Shown here: positions 24,518 through 32,569 of the stretch, in pieces
Position numbering within the stretch: the stretch's first letter is position 1
Layout of the letters: each line of letters begins with the position of its first letter
NCBI RefSeq assembly: GCF_013304445.1
Contig: NZ_JAAITA010000015.1
Location: 1 to 64,000 of the forward strand
Length of the DNA stretch: 64,000 bases
Source of the DNA: Blautia hansenii
Lineage (GTDB): Bacteria > Bacillota > Clostridia > Lachnospirales > Lachnospiraceae
Direction of reading: 5' to 3'
Notes under the pieces: generated by a model
What the model was told of the DNA's origin: nothing
The model's database searches: none
Seen by the model: the letters and a program-made list of their open reading frames with translations, nothing else
Program-made: the position numbers and the translations under genes

Positions 24518-26104
24518 TTATTTTTGGTTCGCCGGTTCTACAGCAATGGATTTCCCCTTAATCTTCACATTTTTCATAGCATACAGCACAGATTTTGCAT
24601 ATTCCTGAGGTACTTCTACGAAGGTATATTTATCAAACATATCAATGGTACCAATGAGTTTACCCGGCATGCCGCTTTCACCTGCCAGCGCTCCCAGAAT
24701 GTCTCCCGGTTTTGCTTTGTGTTTCTTGCCGATATTAATAAACAGCCGCACCATCCCCGGTTCTTCTGCCCCGGTATCTCCGAAGTCTGGCTCTTCCTCT
24801 TCTTTTATCTCAGACATGCCGCTCTGCATTTTCAGAAAGGCTGCCGCCATATCCATAGCCGTATAATCCGAATGATTCAGCTTGTCCTGAATAGCATCAA
24901 TCATGGCAGTCAAATCTTCCTCTGCAATCATGGTTTCCACATAATCCAGAATATTTTCAATCTTAGTATTTGCCACATCATTTAAAGACGGCACTTTCTG
25001 CGCAAAAATCTTGGTCTTGCAGTAGCGCTGAATTTCTTTTAACTTATAAACCTCTTTTCCGGATACAAAGGAGAAAGAACGGCCAATACGGCCTGCACGT
25101 CCGGTACGGCCAATGCGGTGCACATAGTATTCGTCATCCTGCGGCAGGTCATAGTTAAATACCGCCTCGACCTCATCCACGTCAATTCCTCTGGCTGCCA
25201 CATCCGTTGCCACCAAAATGTCCGTTTTCCCGCTGCGGAAGCCCTGCATAACCCGGTCACGCTGCTCCTGCTTCATGTCTCCGTGAAGCCCTGCTGCAAA
25301 ATAGCCCCTCCCCAGAAGGGCTGTCACCAGCAAGTCCACCTGCTTCTTCGTATTGCAGAAAATAACAGAAAGCTTTGGCGTATAAATATCCAGCAGGCGG
25401 GTCAGCACTTCCTCTTTATTCTTGGGCTTTACTTCATAATAAAACTGCTCAATATTGGGCACAGTCAGTTCTTTCTTGGTAACCTTAATAACCTTTGCCT
25501 TTTTCTGGAATTTTTTCGTAATTTCCATAATGGCTTTCGGCATAGTGGCAGAAAACAGGATGGTCTGCCTCTCTTCCGGCACCCCTTTTAAGATTGTTTC
25601 AATATCATCCCGGAATCCCATGTTCAGCATTTCGTCTGCTTCATCTAAAACCACGGTATGAATCTGGTCCATTTTCACCGTTTTTCTCCGCATATGGTCC
25701 ATGACACGACCCGGTGTTCCTACAATAATCTGCACCCCGCTTTTCAGAGATCGAATCTGCTTTACAATTTCCTGGCCGCCATAAATAGGAAGAACTTTAA
25801 TGCCATGCATATATTTTGCCAGACTGCGGATTTCCTCTGCTACCTGTATAGCCAGTTCCCTTGTGGGGCACAGGATAATACTCTGAGGCTTTTTTTCCTT
25901 AGGATTGATTTTCTGCAGCAGGGGAATTCCAAAGGCTGCGGTCTTGCCCGTACCGGTCTGGGCCTGTCCAATGATATCCTTTCCTTCCATAATAGTAGGA
26001 ATCGCTTGAGCCTGAATGGGAGAAGCCTCCTCAAAGCCCATATATTTCACAGCTTTTAAAATCTCCGGGCAAAGCTGCAGATTTTCAAATTTCACATTTT
26101 CCAT
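24518..26104 (-). CDS. DEAD-box RNA helicase with C-terminal DbpA-like domain
   Basis: A 528-residue ATP-dependent RNA helicase close to CshA/DeaD. Motifs in order: GFEEASPIQAQAIP (Q motif), AQTGTGKTAAF (I), PTRELAIQ (Ia), TPGRVMDH (Ib), DEAD in VLDEADEMLNMGF (II), SAT (III), and HRIGRTGRAGR (VI). The C-terminal 75 residues (MVRLFINIGKKHKAKPGDI...) form the DbpA RNA-binding domain. Such helicases aid ribosome assembly and RNA decay, often in the cold. Its own TTGACA/TATGAT promoter lies at 26217-26245 with a leader of about 100 bases holding a hairpin. Confidence 0.95.
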   Translation of the reverse strand: MENVKFENLQLCPEILKAVKYMGFEEASPIQAQAIPTIMEGKDIIGQAQTGTGKTAAFGIPLLQKINPKEKKPQSIILCPTRELAIQVAEEIRSLAKYMHGIKVLPIYGGQEIVKQIRSLKSGVQIIVGTPGRVMDHMRRKTVKMDQIHTVVLDEADEMLNMGFRDDIETILKGVPEERQTILFSATMPKAIMEITKKFQKKAKVIKVTKKELTVPNIEQFYYEVKPKNKEEVLTRLLDIYTPKLSVIFCNTKKQVDLLVTALLGRGYFAAGLHGDMKQEQRDRVMQGFRSGKTDILVATDVAARGIDVDEVEAVFNYDLPQDDEYYVHRIGRTGRAGRIGRSFSFVSGKEVYKLKEIQRYCKTKIFAQKVPSLNDVANTKIENILDYVETMIAEEDLTAMIDAIQDKLNHSDYTAMDMAAAFLKMQSGMSEIKEEEEPDFGDTGAEEPGMVRLFINIGKKHKAKPGDILGALAGESGMPGKLIGTIDMFDKYTFVEVPQEYAKSVLYAMKNVKIKGKSIAVEPANQK

Positions 26105-26138
26105 ATTTATTCTTTACCTCTTCTTTCTAACTACTCAT

Positions 26139-26195
26139 AAAAATGGAGTTGCCGCACCGCACATTCTCGACATGCAATCAATGCAACAACTCCAT
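26139..26195 (-). terminator. Leader hairpin with T run before the helicase gene
   Basis: In transcript sense, ATGGAGTTG pairs with CAACTCCAT (nine perfect pairs, long loop of 35 bases) and is followed by five T residues, 35 bases before the helicase start. It lies downstream of the helicase promoter, so it could be an attenuator as well as the end of the larC transcript. Confidence 0.5.
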
Positions 26196-26216
26196 AAATC
26201 AAGCAATCGTTTTTCT

Positions 26217-26245
26217 ATCATACCAGAACTGTATCAAATTGTCAA
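26217..26245 (-). promoter_or_regulatory. Promoter of the DEAD-box helicase gene
   Basis: On the minus strand TTGACA (26240-26245), 17 bases, TATGAT (26217-26222). The -35 hexamer overlaps the stop codon of larC. Confidence 0.75.
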
Positions 26246-27060
26246 ACAGCGGGAGCCTCTCCCAAAACTGCCCGGACACAGTTTGCGGCTGGAAAGTCCT
26301 TTTTCCCCATTCCATAGCCGATTTTTTCCATTTTCATCTCCCTCATTCTGCCATAAGCAGAGGCAAAATAGGTGAGAATCGCCGCACCTGTAGGAGTACA
26401 GAGTTCCCCTTCCATCCTTCCCGCATTGCAGGGCACTCCCATAAGAATCCGAGCCGTGGCAGGGGCCGGAACCGGAAGTACCCCGTGAGCGCAGCGCACC
26501 TGTCCAAATCCTGTGGTAACAGGGGAAACCAGCACCTGTTCCGGCTTCAGTTCATGTATCAGCATGACGCAGCCTGTAATATCCGCAAGAGCATCTGCCG
26601 TACCCACTTCATGAAAGTGAATTTCTGTAATGTCACGGCCATGTACCTGGCTTTCCGCCTGGGCGATGATACGGTAAATATTCTTCACATCTTCTTTGAC
26701 AGCCTCATCTGTCTGCAGCCGGTCAATCTGCTCTGTAATATCCTTCATCCCCGCATGGTGATGATGTCCATGGGCGTGTGTATGCCCGTGGTGGTGTTCA
26801 TGCACTTCCTGAGATTCAAGTCCGCTTCCCTGTAAGGATACCTCCTCACTCTCTTCTTCGGCGCCGTCTACATGCACAGAAACGTGCGTTCCCGTAATCC
26901 CACATTTCACTGCCGGGTTTGCAGACACCTTCACATGGGGGAGGCCAGCCTGATTCAGTTTTTTCAGAAATTTTTCCCGGTCCGGAATCAGCTCCAGAAG
27001 AGCGCCCATGAGCATATCTCCGGCGGCCCCCATATTGCACTCTAAATATAAGGTTTTCAT
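26242..27060 (-). CDS. larC: LarC nickel pincer cofactor protein, N-terminal part (LarC1)
   Basis: LarC inserts nickel into the pyridinium thiocarboxylate cofactor of lactate racemase-type enzymes. The 272-residue protein begins with LYLECNMGAAGDMLMGALLEL and has a histidine-rich linker (about 85-106; HEHHHGHTHAHGHHHHAG), a likely nickel-binding segment. It stops after GYGMGKKDFPAANCVRAVLGE, where full-length LarC continues for over 100 residues. Nothing after the stop can encode that part: the helicase promoter is there. It overlaps larB by ATGA. A separate LarC2 elsewhere or loss of function are both possible. Confidence 0.88.
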   Translation of the reverse strand: MKTLYLECNMGAAGDMLMGALLELIPDREKFLKKLNQAGLPHVKVSANPAVKCGITGTHVSVHVDGAEEESEEVSLQGSGLESQEVHEHHHGHTHAHGHHHHAGMKDITEQIDRLQTDEAVKEDVKNIYRIIAQAESQVHGRDITEIHFHEVGTADALADITGCVMLIHELKPEQVLVSPVTTGFGQVRCAHGVLPVPAPATARILMGVPCNAGRMEGELCTPTGAAILTYFASAYGRMREMKMEKIGYGMGKKDFPAANCVRAVLGEAPAV

Positions 27061-27818
27061 TCTTTTCTCCCCTCCAGATGATTGATCATACTTGCCAGAT
27101 ACCCCGCACCGAATCCGTTATCAATATTTACCACACTGATACCGCTGGCACAGGAATTCAGCATGGACAAAAGAGCGGAAAGTCCTCCGAAATTCGCCCC
27201 GTATCCTACGCTGGTGGGTACTGCAATCACCGGACAGTCTGCCATACCGCCGATGACGCTGGCCAGAGCCCCTTCCATACCTGCAATGGCTACAATCACC
27301 CTGGCACTCATAATATCCTCAATATGGTCCATCAGCCTATGCATACCCGCCACACCCACATCGTAAAGACGAACCACTTCATTTCCGTACACTTGGGCAG
27401 TCAAAGCCGCCTCTTCTGCCACCGGCATATCGCTGGTTCCTCCGGTAGCCACCACAATTTTGCCCACCCCGTCCGGTTTCGGTATTTGTCCCACAATGCC
27501 TGTCCGGGAAAGGTCGTCATAATGCAAATCCAGGGAAGCGCCCACATATTCCGCCGCCTCTTTGCTCATTCTGGTAATCAGCACCGTCTTTTCCCTTTCT
27601 TCCACCATGGCCTGGGCAATCTTTAAAATCTGTTCTTTTGTTTTTCCCGCACCGTAAATCACTTCTGCCATGCCCTGACGGATTCCCCTGTGGGTATCCA
27701 GCTTGGCAAAGCCCATTTCCTTATAAGGTTCTGTTTTTATCTGAAGCAGAGCATCTTCCGGCTTTACCTGTCCTCCGGCTACCTGCTCCAGCAAATTCTG
27801 CAGCTCTTTTTTGTCCAT
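27057..27818 (-). CDS. larB: LarB, nickel pincer cofactor biosynthesis
   Basis: LarB carboxylates and hydrolyses nicotinic acid adenine dinucleotide in the first step of the nickel pincer cofactor pathway. The 253-residue protein has an AIR-carboxylase-like (PurE-like) C-terminal domain with VATGGTSDMPVAEEAALTA, DVGVAGMHRLM and AGMEGALASVIGGMADCPVIAVPTSVGYGA. Start ATG 27818 (MDKKELQNLLEQ) has AAGGAG at a good distance. It is translationally coupled to larC. LarA and LarE are not in the window. Confidence 0.93.
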   Translation of the reverse strand: MDKKELQNLLEQVAGGQVKPEDALLQIKTEPYKEMGFAKLDTHRGIRQGMAEVIYGAGKTKEQILKIAQAMVEEREKTVLITRMSKEAAEYVGASLDLHYDDLSRTGIVGQIPKPDGVGKIVVATGGTSDMPVAEEAALTAQVYGNEVVRLYDVGVAGMHRLMDHIEDIMSARVIVAIAGMEGALASVIGGMADCPVIAVPTSVGYGANFGGLSALLSMLNSCASGISVVNIDNGFGAGYLASMINHLEGRKE

Positions 27819-27988
27819 GTATCTCAGGCTCCTTTTCTGTTTGCTTACCTCTATCATACTCCTTAGACCCGGCTCCAGGGCAAGCATTTTTTACTCAAAG
27901 GTTTGCGTCAAACGTTTGAGCTATCCTGTTTTTCTGATTTTTCTCCTATTTGCATTACTTTATATTTTACCGGAACCTGATTTTTCTG

Positions 27989-28939
27989 TCAACTGCCAAT
28001 GAGCGACAACTGCCGGCAGACCTCTGCCGCATCCAAAATATGGCTGGGTTCCGTCTCATGACTCCCCGGTGCGTCTGCGGTTATCAGAATATACTCCTTC
28101 CCCCCTAAGCTTAAAAGACTTCCCAGACAAAGTCCGGCTTCCGAGGTATAACCTGTCTTTCCGCCCAGAATTCCCGGCTCCGAAATTCCGTTCTGCTCCA
28201 TTTCCTGGCGCATGGTGCTGTACACGGTAAATCCTTCCGGATGGGAAGCTGTGGGAGCCATGCTATGACTTTTTGCAGTGAAAATTTCATAAAACTCCTG
28301 ATTTTTTAACGCATATTCCAGAAGCAGGGATAAATCCTCTGCTGTGGTGTAATGGTCTTTGTCATGAAGTCCGGTTACATTTTTAAAATTGGTATGTTTC
28401 ATTCCCAGTTTCTTTGCCTTCTGATTCATCTCTTTTACAAAGGCCTCCTCCGAACCGTCGCAGACCCTTGCCAAAGCTTCACAACACTCCGCGCCTAAAG
28501 GCAGCAGAGCACCGTAAAGCAAATCCCGGTAAGAAACCTGGTCTTGAGGGGCAAAACCCGCCATGGACGCTCCCTGGGCATATAACTCCCGGAACATATC
28601 TCCGTCAAGAACCGTTGTATCATCCAGATTATCCAATTTCTCCATGGCAAGAACCACCGTCATGATTTTAGTAAGAGACGCAGGATAAATCCGTTCATCG
28701 CCCTTTTTTTCAGCCAGAATTTTTCCAGTGGAAAGGTCCGTCAGCACGGCTGCTTTGCTGGAGAGTTTTTGGAGATTTAGAGTTTCAGAGAGGACTCCTT
28801 GTTCTGTTTCCCTGTTCTTTTGCAGTAAATTTCCCACCGCCCAGGTTCCCAATGCCAGCAGCCCATACGTCACTGTCAGAAACAGGATAAACCCCATCAG
28901 CATATGCTTTCTTCTTTTCCTTCTTCGTCTTTTTGACAT
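27989..28939 (-). CDS. D-alanyl-D-alanine carboxypeptidase (S11 family)
   Basis: A penicillin-binding-type DD-carboxypeptidase that trims the terminal D-Ala of peptidoglycan stem peptides. Motifs are SLTKIM (SxxK; in YPASLTKIM), the SxN-like region around LGAECCEALARVCDGS and GKTGYT (KTG). A basic N-terminus and one membrane segment (about 12-35) anchor it outside the membrane; no C-terminal amphipathic domain is present (316 residues). I choose ATG 28939, because the upstream ATG touches the AAAGGA site. That site is buried in a long hairpin (28942-29017). The VanRS-like pair lies just upstream. Confidence 0.88.
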   Translation of the reverse strand: MSKRRRRKRRKHMLMGFILFLTVTYGLLALGTWAVGNLLQKNRETEQGVLSETLNLQKLSSKAAVLTDLSTGKILAEKKGDERIYPASLTKIMTVVLAMEKLDNLDDTTVLDGDMFRELYAQGASMAGFAPQDQVSYRDLLYGALLPLGAECCEALARVCDGSEEAFVKEMNQKAKKLGMKHTNFKNVTGLHDKDHYTTAEDLSLLLEYALKNQEFYEIFTAKSHSMAPTASHPEGFTVYSTMRQEMEQNGISEPGILGGKTGYTSEAGLCLGSLLSLGGKEYILITADAPGSHETEPSHILDAAEVCRQLSLIGS

Positions 28940-28941
28940 GA

Positions 28942-29017
28942 AAAACACCATCCTTTTCGTTTGTTCTACAGATTTCTCTCTGTATCTAATGTAACAAACA
29001 CAAAAGAATGGTGTTTT
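28942..29017 (-). promoter_or_regulatory. Long hairpin covering the carboxypeptidase ribosome site
   Basis: Arms at 28942-28965 and 28993-29017 pair at about 22 positions, and an inner six-pair hairpin TACAGA/TCTGTA (28967-28972, 28979-28984) lies in the loop. In transcript sense the right part of the stem carries the AAAGGA ribosome site and runs into TTTTT just before the ATG. It can act as terminator of the VanRS-like transcript and hide the ribosome site in any read-through RNA. Confidence 0.75.
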
Positions 29018-29048
29018 AAGATTTTCCTGTGTATTTCCTAAGATTTTA

Positions 29049-30218
29049 TTAATTTGAGGGTTTTTCCGGCAGTGTCACCCGAAAAACGGTTTTCTCCTGC
29101 TTACTTTCCGCCGAGATACTTCCCCCGTGAAGCTCCACAATTTCCTTTGCAATGGCAAGTCCAAGACCTGCCCCTCCCGTATTGCTTTTTCTGGCCTCAT
29201 CCATACGGAAAAATTTCTCAAAAATCAAATCCAGTTTCTGCTTCGGAATGGTTTTTCCATGATTTTCAAAAGAAATCACAGCCTGTTCCCCCTGCTGCTC
29301 TCCTCTTACTACAATTTCTGTGTCCGGATAACTGTAAGCAATGGCATTTTTCAGTAGGTTATTAAAAACTCTGGCCAGCTTCTGCGAATCCGCGTACACG
29401 AAAAATTCCTGGGGCAATTCCAGACGGACCGTATTATGCCCGGATGACAACACAGGATAAAATTCTTCCGTCATCTGTATCATCATATAAGACACATCCA
29501 GATTTTCTTTTTCCAGCACCATATTCTGCAGATTATACCGGGTAATTTCAAAAAATTCCTCTATCAGACTGTCCAGACGTTCTGCCTTTCCAAGGGCAGT
29601 GTGCACATATTTTTCTCTCTGTGCAGCAGGCATATCCGGCGCCTCCTCTAAAAGATTCAGGTATCCCAGCACCGAAGTCAGGGGGGTTTTCAAATCATGG
29701 GCTAGATAGGTAATCAAATCATTCTTCTTCTGGGCCTCTTCCTTTAAGCGCCGTTCCTTTTGCTGCATGTCCGCCTTTATCTGCACAATCTGGGTACTGA
29801 CCTGGGCATATTCCGAAGGAAAAATTTCTTCTGCTTCCAGTTCACTGTGCATATACTGATGAATCTTCCGGCTGGTATCCAAAAGAAGTTTCTCTGCTTT
29901 TCGCTTCTGACTGAAATAAGAGACAAACGCCAAAGACAGGGCAAAGAACGCCGCCGCCAGCAAAAAAACTTTTGCCAGAAAAGGTTTTAACACATTCCAG
30001 GCAATTTGACGCTCTACATAAGCCGTCTCCCCCTCATAAACGGTCTGCTCATACACAAACCGATGGGTAAACCAGTCCACAAAAGCCCCGTTAAAAAACA
30101 CATCCGCTATATAGTAAATGGTATAGCAGATAAGGGGAACCGCTATAAGCGCAGCAAATAACCTGATATACCGAAGACGTTTGTTTCTCCGTCCTTTAGT
30201 TTTCAATTTTGTAGCCAC
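29049..30218 (-). CDS. VanS-like sensor histidine kinase
   Basis: A 389-residue kinase with two membrane segments (about 20-42 and 83-104) and an outer loop of about 40 residues. A dimerisation region with DLITYLAHDLKTPLTSVLGYLNLL (phosphorylated His) precedes the N box FNNLLKNAIAYSYP, a G1-like ISFENHGK, F box KFFRMDEARKS and GGAGLGLAIAKEIVELHGG. The pattern resembles VanS. Its start is probably GTG 30218 inside the regulator gene; the ribosome site there is poor, which favours coupling to the regulator. Confidence 0.88.
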   Translation of the reverse strand: MATKLKTKGRRNKRLRYIRLFAALIAVPLICYTIYYIADVFFNGAFVDWFTHRFVYEQTVYEGETAYVERQIAWNVLKPFLAKVFLLAAAFFALSLAFVSYFSQKRKAEKLLLDTSRKIHQYMHSELEAEEIFPSEYAQVSTQIVQIKADMQQKERRLKEEAQKKNDLITYLAHDLKTPLTSVLGYLNLLEEAPDMPAAQREKYVHTALGKAERLDSLIEEFFEITRYNLQNMVLEKENLDVSYMMIQMTEEFYPVLSSGHNTVRLELPQEFFVYADSQKLARVFNNLLKNAIAYSYPDTEIVVRGEQQGEQAVISFENHGKTIPKQKLDLIFEKFFRMDEARKSNTGGAGLGLAIAKEIVELHGGSISAESKQEKTVFRVTLPEKPSN

Positions 30219-30897
30219 ACCCCCAGACTGTCTTAATGTACCTGGGCTTTTCGAAGGAGTCCTGCATTTTTTCCCTTAAATGCCGTATGTGAACTGTAAT
30301 GGTATTGTTGCTCTTACTGTAATATTCGTCTTTCCAGATTTGATGAAACAATTCCTCGGAGCTGACTACCTTCCCCTTTTCTTCACAGAGAATTGCCAAA
30401 ATGGCAAACTCCGTAGGCGTCAGGGAAAGCGGGCGTTCATTTAAAGTACACTCATGAGTTTTCTTATTCAGCACCAATCCCTTATGTGTAAGAATATCCC
30501 CTGCGTCCTGCACGGTTCCGGTATTATACCGCTTGTACCGGCGAAGCTGGGCTTTAATTCGCGCCACCAGTTCCAACGGCAGAAAAGGCTTTGTCATATA
30601 ATCATCTGCCCCCAGAGCCAGACCGTTAATCTTATCCAGTTCCCCATTTTTGGCCGTAAGCATAATAATGGGATAATTATGTTTTTCCCGGATTTTCCTG
30701 CAAAGGGTAAGACCGCTGATATCTGGCATCATAATATCCAGGACAGCCAAATCCGGCACTTCGGTCTCAATGCAGGCCAGAGCCTCTTTGGAATCGTAAA
30801 ACTTCCGTACTTGAAAACCCTCATTTTCCAGGTAGACCTCTATCAAATCTGCGATTTCCTGTTCATCATCTGCAACCAGTATCTTTTCTTTCATCAT
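30196..30897 (-). CDS. VanR-like response regulator
   Basis: A 233-residue OmpR-family regulator with receiver (1-120) and winged helix (about 135-230). The receiver is strikingly VanR-like: DDEQEIADLIEVYLENEGF, phosphoacceptor D in LAVLDIMMPDISGLTLCRKI, PIIMLTAKNGELDKINGLALGADDYMTKPF, LELVARIKAQLRRYK. The ATG overlaps the stop of the folB-folK gene, so it appears to be transcribed with the folate operon. The likely target is the carboxypeptidase gene downstream or genes elsewhere; no vanHAX-type genes are in the window. Confidence 0.92.
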   Translation of the reverse strand: MMKEKILVADDEQEIADLIEVYLENEGFQVRKFYDSKEALACIETEVPDLAVLDIMMPDISGLTLCRKIREKHNYPIIMLTAKNGELDKINGLALGADDYMTKPFLPLELVARIKAQLRRYKRYNTGTVQDAGDILTHKGLVLNKKTHECTLNERPLSLTPTEFAILAILCEEKGKVVSSEELFHQIWKDEYYSKSNNTITVHIRHLREKMQDSFEKPRYIKTVWGCGYKIEN

Positions 30898-31733
30898 CAG
30901 CCCTTTTCTTCCAATTCACACAAAAGCTGTGTCATGGTTTTTCCTAAAAGAGGGTGTCTTTTATACGGTGCAATTTCACACATGGGTTTTAATACGAAAT
31001 CCCGAAGCTGCATTTCCACATGGGGAATGATTAAATCCTCTGTTTCCAGTACTTCGTCATCGTACAGAAGAATATCCAAATCCAGGGTTCTGGGTCCCCA
31101 GTGAACCAACCGTTCTCTGTGGGCATTTTGTTCAATTTCATGCAGACGTTCTAAAAGCTCCTGAGGGGACAGCAGGGTTTTCAGTTTCAGGCAGGCATTT
31201 AAGAAATCATCCTGCTCCACACCCCCATAAGGCTCTGTCACCAGATAGGAAGATACCTTTTCCACCTGGCAGTCTTTTGCGCTGTCCAGTTCTTTGATAG
31301 CCTGATTTAAATAGCCCTCCTTATCTCCCAGATTAGAGCCGAGGGCCAGATAAGCCGTGTGCCAGAACCGGGTAATTTTCACGGAAACCGTCTCCAGAGG
31401 CAGTCCCACCGGCGCCCAGGGCTTTTTCAGTTCCAGTGTCACACCTTTTAAAAGAGGATACTGTAGCAGCACCGTTTCTGCCAGGTCTTCTGCTGCCGCC
31501 TCAATGAGTTTCCGGGGATGTTCTTTTGTATAGGCCGTCATAAAGCTGCTGACTTCCCCGTAATGCACAGATTCTTCCAGACAGTCCGTTTTCCCTGCCT
31601 TTCTGGTATCCACATACATGGTAAGGGAAATCACAAATTTCTGTCCCAGACTGGTTTCCTCCGGAAAGACTCCGTGATTCGCAAAGACTTCCAGATTTTC
31701 CACATGAATTTCATCATACTGCAATGTTTTCAT
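30897..31733 (-). CDS. folBK: Fused dihydroneopterin aldolase / HPPK
   Basis: A 278-residue bifunctional folate enzyme. The N-terminal 118 residues are FolB (dihydroneopterin aldolase): IHVENLEVFANHGVFPEE and VHYGEVSSFM. The C-terminal 155 residues are FolK (hydroxymethyldihydropterin pyrophosphokinase): TAYLALGSNLGDKEGYLNQA, TEPYGGVEQDDFLNACLKL and WGPRTLDLDILLYDDEVLET with the Mg-binding aspartates. Together they make the pterin diphosphate that FolP uses. It lies three bases after folP and overlaps the VanR-like gene. Confidence 0.95.
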   Translation of the reverse strand: MKTLQYDEIHVENLEVFANHGVFPEETSLGQKFVISLTMYVDTRKAGKTDCLEESVHYGEVSSFMTAYTKEHPRKLIEAAAEDLAETVLLQYPLLKGVTLELKKPWAPVGLPLETVSVKITRFWHTAYLALGSNLGDKEGYLNQAIKELDSAKDCQVEKVSSYLVTEPYGGVEQDDFLNACLKLKTLLSPQELLERLHEIEQNAHRERLVHWGPRTLDLDILLYDDEVLETEDLIIPHVEMQLRDFVLKPMCEIAPYKRHPLLGKTMTQLLCELEEKG

Positions 31734-31736
31734 GGC

Positions 31737-32552
31737 TTATTTTCCTTCCCTTAAAATGGCCTGCGTCATGCGGATAGCCCTTAAATTTTCTTTTACATCG
31801 TGGACACGGACAAAAGCTGCCCTTTTCTGTACTCCCAGAACCGTAGTCACTAAAGTACCCTCCACGCGCTCGTCAGAAGGCAAGTCCAGAGCCGTTCCGA
31901 TAACGGATTTCCGGGAAGTGGCCAACAGTACCGGATAGCCTAATTCCACCAGACGTTCCAGATGATGAATGGCCATCAGATTGTGCTCATATGTTTTTCC
32001 GAATCCCACGCCTGGATCCAGAATGATTTTGTCATCGGCAATGCCTGCTTTTTTCGCAATAGCCAGAGACTCCCGCATATCCTGGCACATATCGTCTAAA
32101 AAGTTGTTGTATTCCGCTTTCTCCCGGTTGTGCATCAAACAGCAAGGCACCTGATATTCGGCAATCAGTTCGGCAACTTTTGCGTCATATTTCAGTCCCC
32201 AGATATCATTCACCAGGTCAGCCCCTACCTTTAAAGCCGCTTCCACTACTTCTCCTTTATAGCTGTCAATGGATACCGGAATGTCAAATTCCTTTTTTAC
32301 CATTTCAATCACCGGCACTACCCGGTCAATTTCTTCCTGAATGGAAATCTGCACATGACCGGGGCGGGTGGATTCTCCGCCAATATCAATAATGGCCGCA
32401 CCTTCCGCAATCATATCTGCTGTGTGCTTTTTTGCCTTTTCTATATCATTCCACTTGCCCCCGTCAGAAAAAGAATCCGGGGTTACATTGAGAATTCCCA
32501 TAATGGAACAGTCCTGTTCCACATCAAACATACGATTTCCGATTTTCATCAT
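31737..32552 (-). CDS. folP: Dihydropteroate synthase
   Basis: FolP joins pterin diphosphate and p-aminobenzoate; it is the sulfonamide target. The 271-residue TIM-barrel protein has the signature MGILNVTPDSFSDGGKW and GGESTRPG for the pABA/pterin site, DSYKGEVVEAAL, NDIWGL, DPGVGFGKT and the late GTLVTTVLGVQKRAAFVRVHDV. AGGAGG eight bases before the first ATG supports start 32552. Confidence 0.97.
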   Translation of the reverse strand: MMKIGNRMFDVEQDCSIMGILNVTPDSFSDGGKWNDIEKAKKHTADMIAEGAAIIDIGGESTRPGHVQISIQEEIDRVVPVIEMVKKEFDIPVSIDSYKGEVVEAALKVGADLVNDIWGLKYDAKVAELIAEYQVPCCLMHNREKAEYNNFLDDMCQDMRESLAIAKKAGIADDKIILDPGVGFGKTYEHNLMAIHHLERLVELGYPVLLATSRKSVIGTALDLPSDERVEGTLVTTVLGVQKRAAFVRVHDVKENLRAIRMTQAILREGK

Positions 32553-32569
32553 AAGAAGTTCCTCCTAGC

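Noticed and set aside
26761-26812. Simple repeat or low-complexity artefact in larC
   Set aside because: The CAT/CAC-rich run codes for the histidine-rich linker that LarC proteins commonly have.
27989-30897. A vancomycin resistance cluster
   Set aside because: VanRS-like genes and a DD-carboxypeptidase are present, but no vanH, ligase or vanX-type gene is in the window and the carboxypeptidase is of the ordinary S11 type.
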